This document shows positions 4,870-7,365 of a stretch of 7,365 nt of DNA, one piece after another. The stretch lies in contig PUOI01000096.1 in the NCBI GenBank assembly GCA_003552765.1, positions 1 through 7,365 on the forward strand. The letters run 5' to 3'. Both the position numbers and the translations under genes were made by a program. This DNA is from Candidatus Hydrogenedentota bacterium. GTDB lineage: Bacteria > Hydrogenedentota > Hydrogenedentia > Hydrogenedentales > SLHB01. The notes below the pieces were generated by a model, which was not told where the DNA came from, searched no databases, and was given only the letters and a program-made list of their open reading frames with translations. Positions within the stretch are counted from its first letter, which is position 1. Every line of letters starts with the position of its first letter.

Positions 4870-7029
4870 ATGCTTGAGGTTGTGTTGGAACGCTTGGAAA
4901 ATCCGAGGCGCATGGGCGATGGGCGGTACATGGCCCGGTGTCCGGCGCACGATGACCGCCATCCCAGCCTGCAAATCAAGCGGGGTGAGGACGGGCGCGT
5001 GTTGTTGCACTGTTTCGCGGGGTGCAAGGTGGAGGAGGTGTGCGAGGCGTTGGGGCTCGAGCTGCGGGAGCTGACGCCGGGCAAGGACCGCAAGGGGGAC
5101 AGCGAGGTGGTGAAACGGTACGCGTATCATGACGAGCGCAACGAGTTCCTGTATGAGGTGGTGCGTCTAGCGCCGAAGGGCTTCTGCCAACGGAGGCCGG
5201 ACACTTCGGGCGGCTGGATTTGGGATATGAAGGGCGTGCGCCGGGTGCTGTACCGGCTGCCCAGCGTGGCGCATGCGATCGCGGCCGGGCAACGGATCTA
5301 CGTGTGCGAGGGGGAGAAGGACGCGGACCGGCTGTATAAACGGGGCCTCGCCGCCACCACGGCCCCGGGCGGCGCGGGCAAATGGAAGAAGGCGTATTCG
5401 GAGATGTTGCGGGGCGCGCATGCCGTGCTGATCCCGGATGCCGACGCGCCGGGGCGGACGCATGCGCGCGAGGCGGGCCAGGCCTTGTTGGCGGAGGCGG
5501 CGAGCGTCAAGCTGCTGGACCTGTACCCGGGCGTGGAGGACGGGCGCGACGTGAGCGATTGGCTGGACGCGGGCGGGAGCGTGGAGCAGCTTGAGGCGCT
5601 GGCGGACCAAGCGGCTTTTCTGGAGCCGGATCCGCCCCCTCCTCCCCCCGCGCTGGATGCGGCAGCCAGCGAGGAGCCCACGGGCGATTCGGCGCTCGCC
5701 GAGACCTTGGCGCGGCTGTTCAAGGACCGCTACCGCTGGGCGGCGCACCGCAAGTCTTGGATGGTGTATCGCCGGGGGGTGTGGCGGCCGGTGGAGGCGG
5801 AGCGCGTTGCGGAGGCGGCCTCGCGCGAGCTGCGGGGCGAGTACGCCCGCGAGTTGCGTCAGGCGCGCGACCGGCATGAACTGGACCGGTTCACGCGACG
5901 GCTCCACGCGGCGTGCTCCCACGCGCGGATTCAAAGCGCCTTGAGCTTTCTCAAGGGGATGCACGGGTTCCTCACGCTGGCCGAGGAATGGGACGCCAGT
6001 CCCTACGAATTTAACGTGCTGAACGGTGTCGTAGACCTGCGGGAGGGCGAGTTGCGTCCGCACACGCCCCGGCGGCTCGACACGATGCAGGCGGGCGTCG
6101 TGTTTGACCCGCGCGCCGAGGCGCCCGCGTGGGAGGCGCACCTCGAACGCTTTCTGCCGGACATGAGCGTGCGCCGCCAACTGCAACGCGACATGGGCGT
6201 GGCGATGGCGGGGGCGGTGCTGGAGGAGGCCTTGCCCATTTGGTACGGGTCCGGCGGCAACGGGAAGACGACCACGGCCCAGGCCCTGCGCCACGTGTTC
6301 GGCGACTACGCGCGCCGGGCGGCTCCCGATTTGCTCATTCAGAAGTCCCATCGGGAACACCCCACGGAAATCGCCGACCTCGCCGGGGCCCGGTTCATCC
6401 TCAGCGTGGAATCGGGCGATGGCAAACGGCTGGCGGAGAAACTCGTGAAGGAGCTGAGCGGGGGCGACACCAAGAAAGCGCGGTTCATGAACTGCGACTT
6501 CTTTGAGTTCGAGCAGACATTCAGCATCGTGTTGCTCACCAACCACAAGCCCGCCATCAGCGGCGGCGACGAGGGCATCTGGCGGCGCGTGCGGCTTGTG
6601 CCGTGGACCGTCGCGATTGACCCCGCCCAGCAACGCCCGCAGAGCGAGGTCTTGGCGGACCTCAAGGCGGAAGGCTCCGGCATCCTGCGCTGGTGTTTGC
6701 ACGGCCTCGCGGACTGGTGGCGCGACCCCAACTGGATTGCCCCCGACGTGGCCGGCGCGACCGCGGACTACCGTGCGGACTCCGATTGGCTCGCCGCGTT
6801 CATCGAGGACTGCCTGGAAATCATTCCAAGCGGACGCGTCAGCCTTCCCAGCCTGTACCAAGCCTATTGCGAATGGTGCGCCGAAGAAGGCCGCGACCCC
6901 GTCAAACAGAGGACGCTCAGCCGGCGTTTGAGAGAGCGCGGGTTCGCGCAGACTCGCGAATACGTGGAGAAAGCGGAGGGCAGAAGCATGTACGAAAGGG
7001 CGTGGCGTGGCGTACGGCTTCGGGGATGA
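4870..7029 (+). CDS. Phage/plasmid (P4 alpha-type) primase-helicase: CHC2-like zinc finger, TOPRIM, D5_N and SF3 helicase
   Basis: A 719-residue replication initiator, close in size to satellite P4 alpha (about 780). It is predicted to make primers and unwind its own replicon's origin. Residues 24-52 form a CHC2-like zinc finger (C24-x2-H27 ... C48-x3-C52). TOPRIM lies at about 142-235: E147 in IYVCEGEKDA, the D190/D192 pair in LIPDADAPG, and the later ED/D cluster near 223-230. A proline-rich linker (254-260) leads to the D5_N-like part (about 280-450, including SPYEFNVLNGVVDLREG). The SF3 ATPase has Walker A GSGGNGKTT (460-468), acidic Walker B around FILSVES (E514), sensor LLTNHKP with N558, and an arginine finger in GIWRRVRLVPW (R572/R573). 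The C-terminus (about 635-719) looks like a winged-helix DNA-binding domain. The ATG has AAGGA six bases upstream. No integrase or capsid gene is in the window. An iteron-like inverted repeat overlaps the stop codon. Confidence 0.93.
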   Translation: MLEVVLERLENPRRMGDGRYMARCPAHDDRHPSLQIKRGEDGRVLLHCFAGCKVEEVCEALGLELRELTPGKDRKGDSEVVKRYAYHDERNEFLYEVVRLAPKGFCQRRPDTSGGWIWDMKGVRRVLYRLPSVAHAIAAGQRIYVCEGEKDADRLYKRGLAATTAPGGAGKWKKAYSEMLRGAHAVLIPDADAPGRTHAREAGQALLAEAASVKLLDLYPGVEDGRDVSDWLDAGGSVEQLEALADQAAFLEPDPPPPPPALDAAASEEPTGDSALAETLARLFKDRYRWAAHRKSWMVYRRGVWRPVEAERVAEAASRELRGEYARELRQARDRHELDRFTRRLHAACSHARIQSALSFLKGMHGFLTLAEEWDASPYEFNVLNGVVDLREGELRPHTPRRLDTMQAGVVFDPRAEAPAWEAHLERFLPDMSVRRQLQRDMGVAMAGAVLEEALPIWYGSGGNGKTTTAQALRHVFGDYARRAAPDLLIQKSHREHPTEIADLAGARFILSVESGDGKRLAEKLVKELSGGDTKKARFMNCDFFEFEQTFSIVLLTNHKPAISGGDEGIWRRVRLVPWTVAIDPAQQRPQSEVLADLKAEGSGILRWCLHGLADWWRDPNWIAPDVAGATADYRADSDWLAAFIEDCLEIIPSGRVSLPSLYQAYCEWCAEEGRDPVKQRTLSRRLRERGFAQTREYVEKAEGRSMYERAWRGVRLRG

Positions 7030-7114
7030 CAGAGGATGACAGTCTTTCCGGCCGCTTTCTATAAATATTTTTTTTGGATACCGCCTGGATAAATTGTCAT
7101 CCTTTGTCATCCCC
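7022..7114. repeat. Paired GGATGACA iterons in inverted orientation around an AT-rich core (candidate origin or operator)
   Basis: GGATGACA occurs at 7024-7031 and 7034-7041, a 10-bp period or one helical turn. Its complement TGTCATCC occurs twice at 7095-7102 and 7105-7112, again with a 10-bp period. Whole 20-base arms (7022-7041 and 7095-7114) are inverted repeats with one difference, which would be a G-U pair in RNA. The 53-bp spacer holds an AT-rich core, TATAAATA followed by eight T's at 7068-7075, and GGATA twice. Iterons beside an AT-rich unwinding element and next to a primase-helicase are the usual form of a replicon origin; P4 alpha binds similar octameric iterons. The left arm overlaps the stop codon (7027-7029). 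Confidence 0.6.
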
Positions 7115-7252
7115 TACTCTTTAATCCGTAGTTCCGGCCTGAAGGTTGGGTGTAAGTTGTTATAACACATGGACTTGGAGTGTCTAGGAAATGCATGGTT
7201 CATGGGAACAGCTCATGCAAAAAGCGCTTGACGTCGAGTGGTGGGAGAAAGA
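7115..7252. other. Non-coding stretch downstream of the iteron structure
   Basis: No convincing gene is seen. It contains a perfect 10-bp palindrome TGTTATAACA at 7158-7167, which also offers a -10-like TATAAC, and several ATGs opening only very short frames (one of 20 codons and one of 26). The palindrome could be a small operator or promoter for something beyond the window. Confidence 0.4.
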
Positions 7253-7343
7253 CGCGCCGGAGGCGCGATAGCGAGTAGCGTGGGGCAAGCGAAGCGCAGC
7301 CCCACGTAAGAGGCTCCCTACGAGTCGGTCCTGAAGGGACCGA
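7253..7343. repeat. Run of three consecutive stem-loops (REP-like or structured-RNA element)
   Basis: Three perfect hairpins occur within 91 bp. CGCGCC/GGCGCG (7253-7258 / 7262-7267) has a 3-nt loop. CGTGGGGC/GCCCCACG (7279-7286 / 7299-7306) has a 12-nt loop, AAGCGAAGCGCA. TCGGTCC/GGACCGA (7325-7331 / 7337-7343) has loop TGAAG. The middle one has the look of REP-type intergenic palindromes. The set may alternatively be one folded RNA. No flanking transposase is visible. Confidence 0.5.
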
Positions 7344-7365
7344 AGCGGCCACCGCCCCGTTGTTC

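Noticed and set aside
4521..5093. 190-codon minus-strand frame ending HEYHAVDKNCV
   Set aside because: It overlaps the primase N-terminus and the repeat relic, and most of it is low complexity. The last 30 residues look somewhat protein-like, but no family was recognised.
5167..7110. 647-codon open frame on the minus strand opposite the primase-helicase
   Set aside because: It is the antisense shadow of a GC-rich gene; its translation is arginine/alanine/proline-rich low complexity, while the plus frame carries all catalytic motifs.
7191..7271. 26-codon frame MHGSWEQLMQKALDVEWWEK...
   Set aside because: Composition is plausible and a GGAG lies ten bases upstream, but it is very short, has no homology I recognise, and runs into the first hairpin of the 7253-7343 array.

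Overview
The window is GC-rich bacterial DNA, probably from an uncultured environmental lineage. A beta-propeller-type glycosidase fragment, an ECF sigma factor and long structured intergenic regions recall Planctomycetes/Verrucomicrobia- or Hydrogenedentes-like genomes. That placement is only an impression, because no marker gene is present. No rRNA, tRNA or CRISPR array was seen, and no integrase or transposase.

Layout. Positions 1-291 (+) are the C-terminal end of a glycosidase-like protein. It converges on a long minus-strand block. Read in transcription order, that block is: an ECF-type sigma factor (4073-3552); gene A (3277-2873); gene B (2848-2189), a coiled-coil protein with a C-terminal beta-rich domain that resembles trypco2; gene C (2135-1635); and an endolysin-like M15 peptidase with two peptidoglycan-binding-type repeats (1295-462). 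A, B and C are closely spaced (24 and 53 nt gaps), each has a good Shine-Dalgarno sequence, and they very probably form one operon. A and C are clear paralogs that flank B. The sigma factor lies 274 nt upstream of A and the peptidase 339 nt downstream of C. They may belong to the same functional unit, but the sequence does not prove it.

On the plus strand, 4870-7029 encodes a 719-residue phage/plasmid-type primase-helicase (CHC2-like zinc finger, TOPRIM, D5_N, SF3 helicase), similar in design to satellite P4 alpha proteins. It marks a mobile or formerly mobile replicon. At its stop codon lies an arrangement of four copies of GGATGACA: two direct copies, a 53-bp spacer with an AT-rich core, then two inverted copies. 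This is a good candidate for its replication origin or an autoregulatory site. The roughly 800 bp between the divergent sigma and primase genes hold an AT-rich island, a relic of a widespread intergenic repeat and GC-rich hairpins, but no convincing gene. The last 330 bp hold the iteron structure and a run of three hairpins.

Main points of interest: (1) the sigma / A-B-C / cell-wall-peptidase neighbourhood, possibly an undescribed regulated system; (2) the iteron-like inverted repeat beside the primase-helicase; (3) the structured leader and palindromes ahead of gene A.
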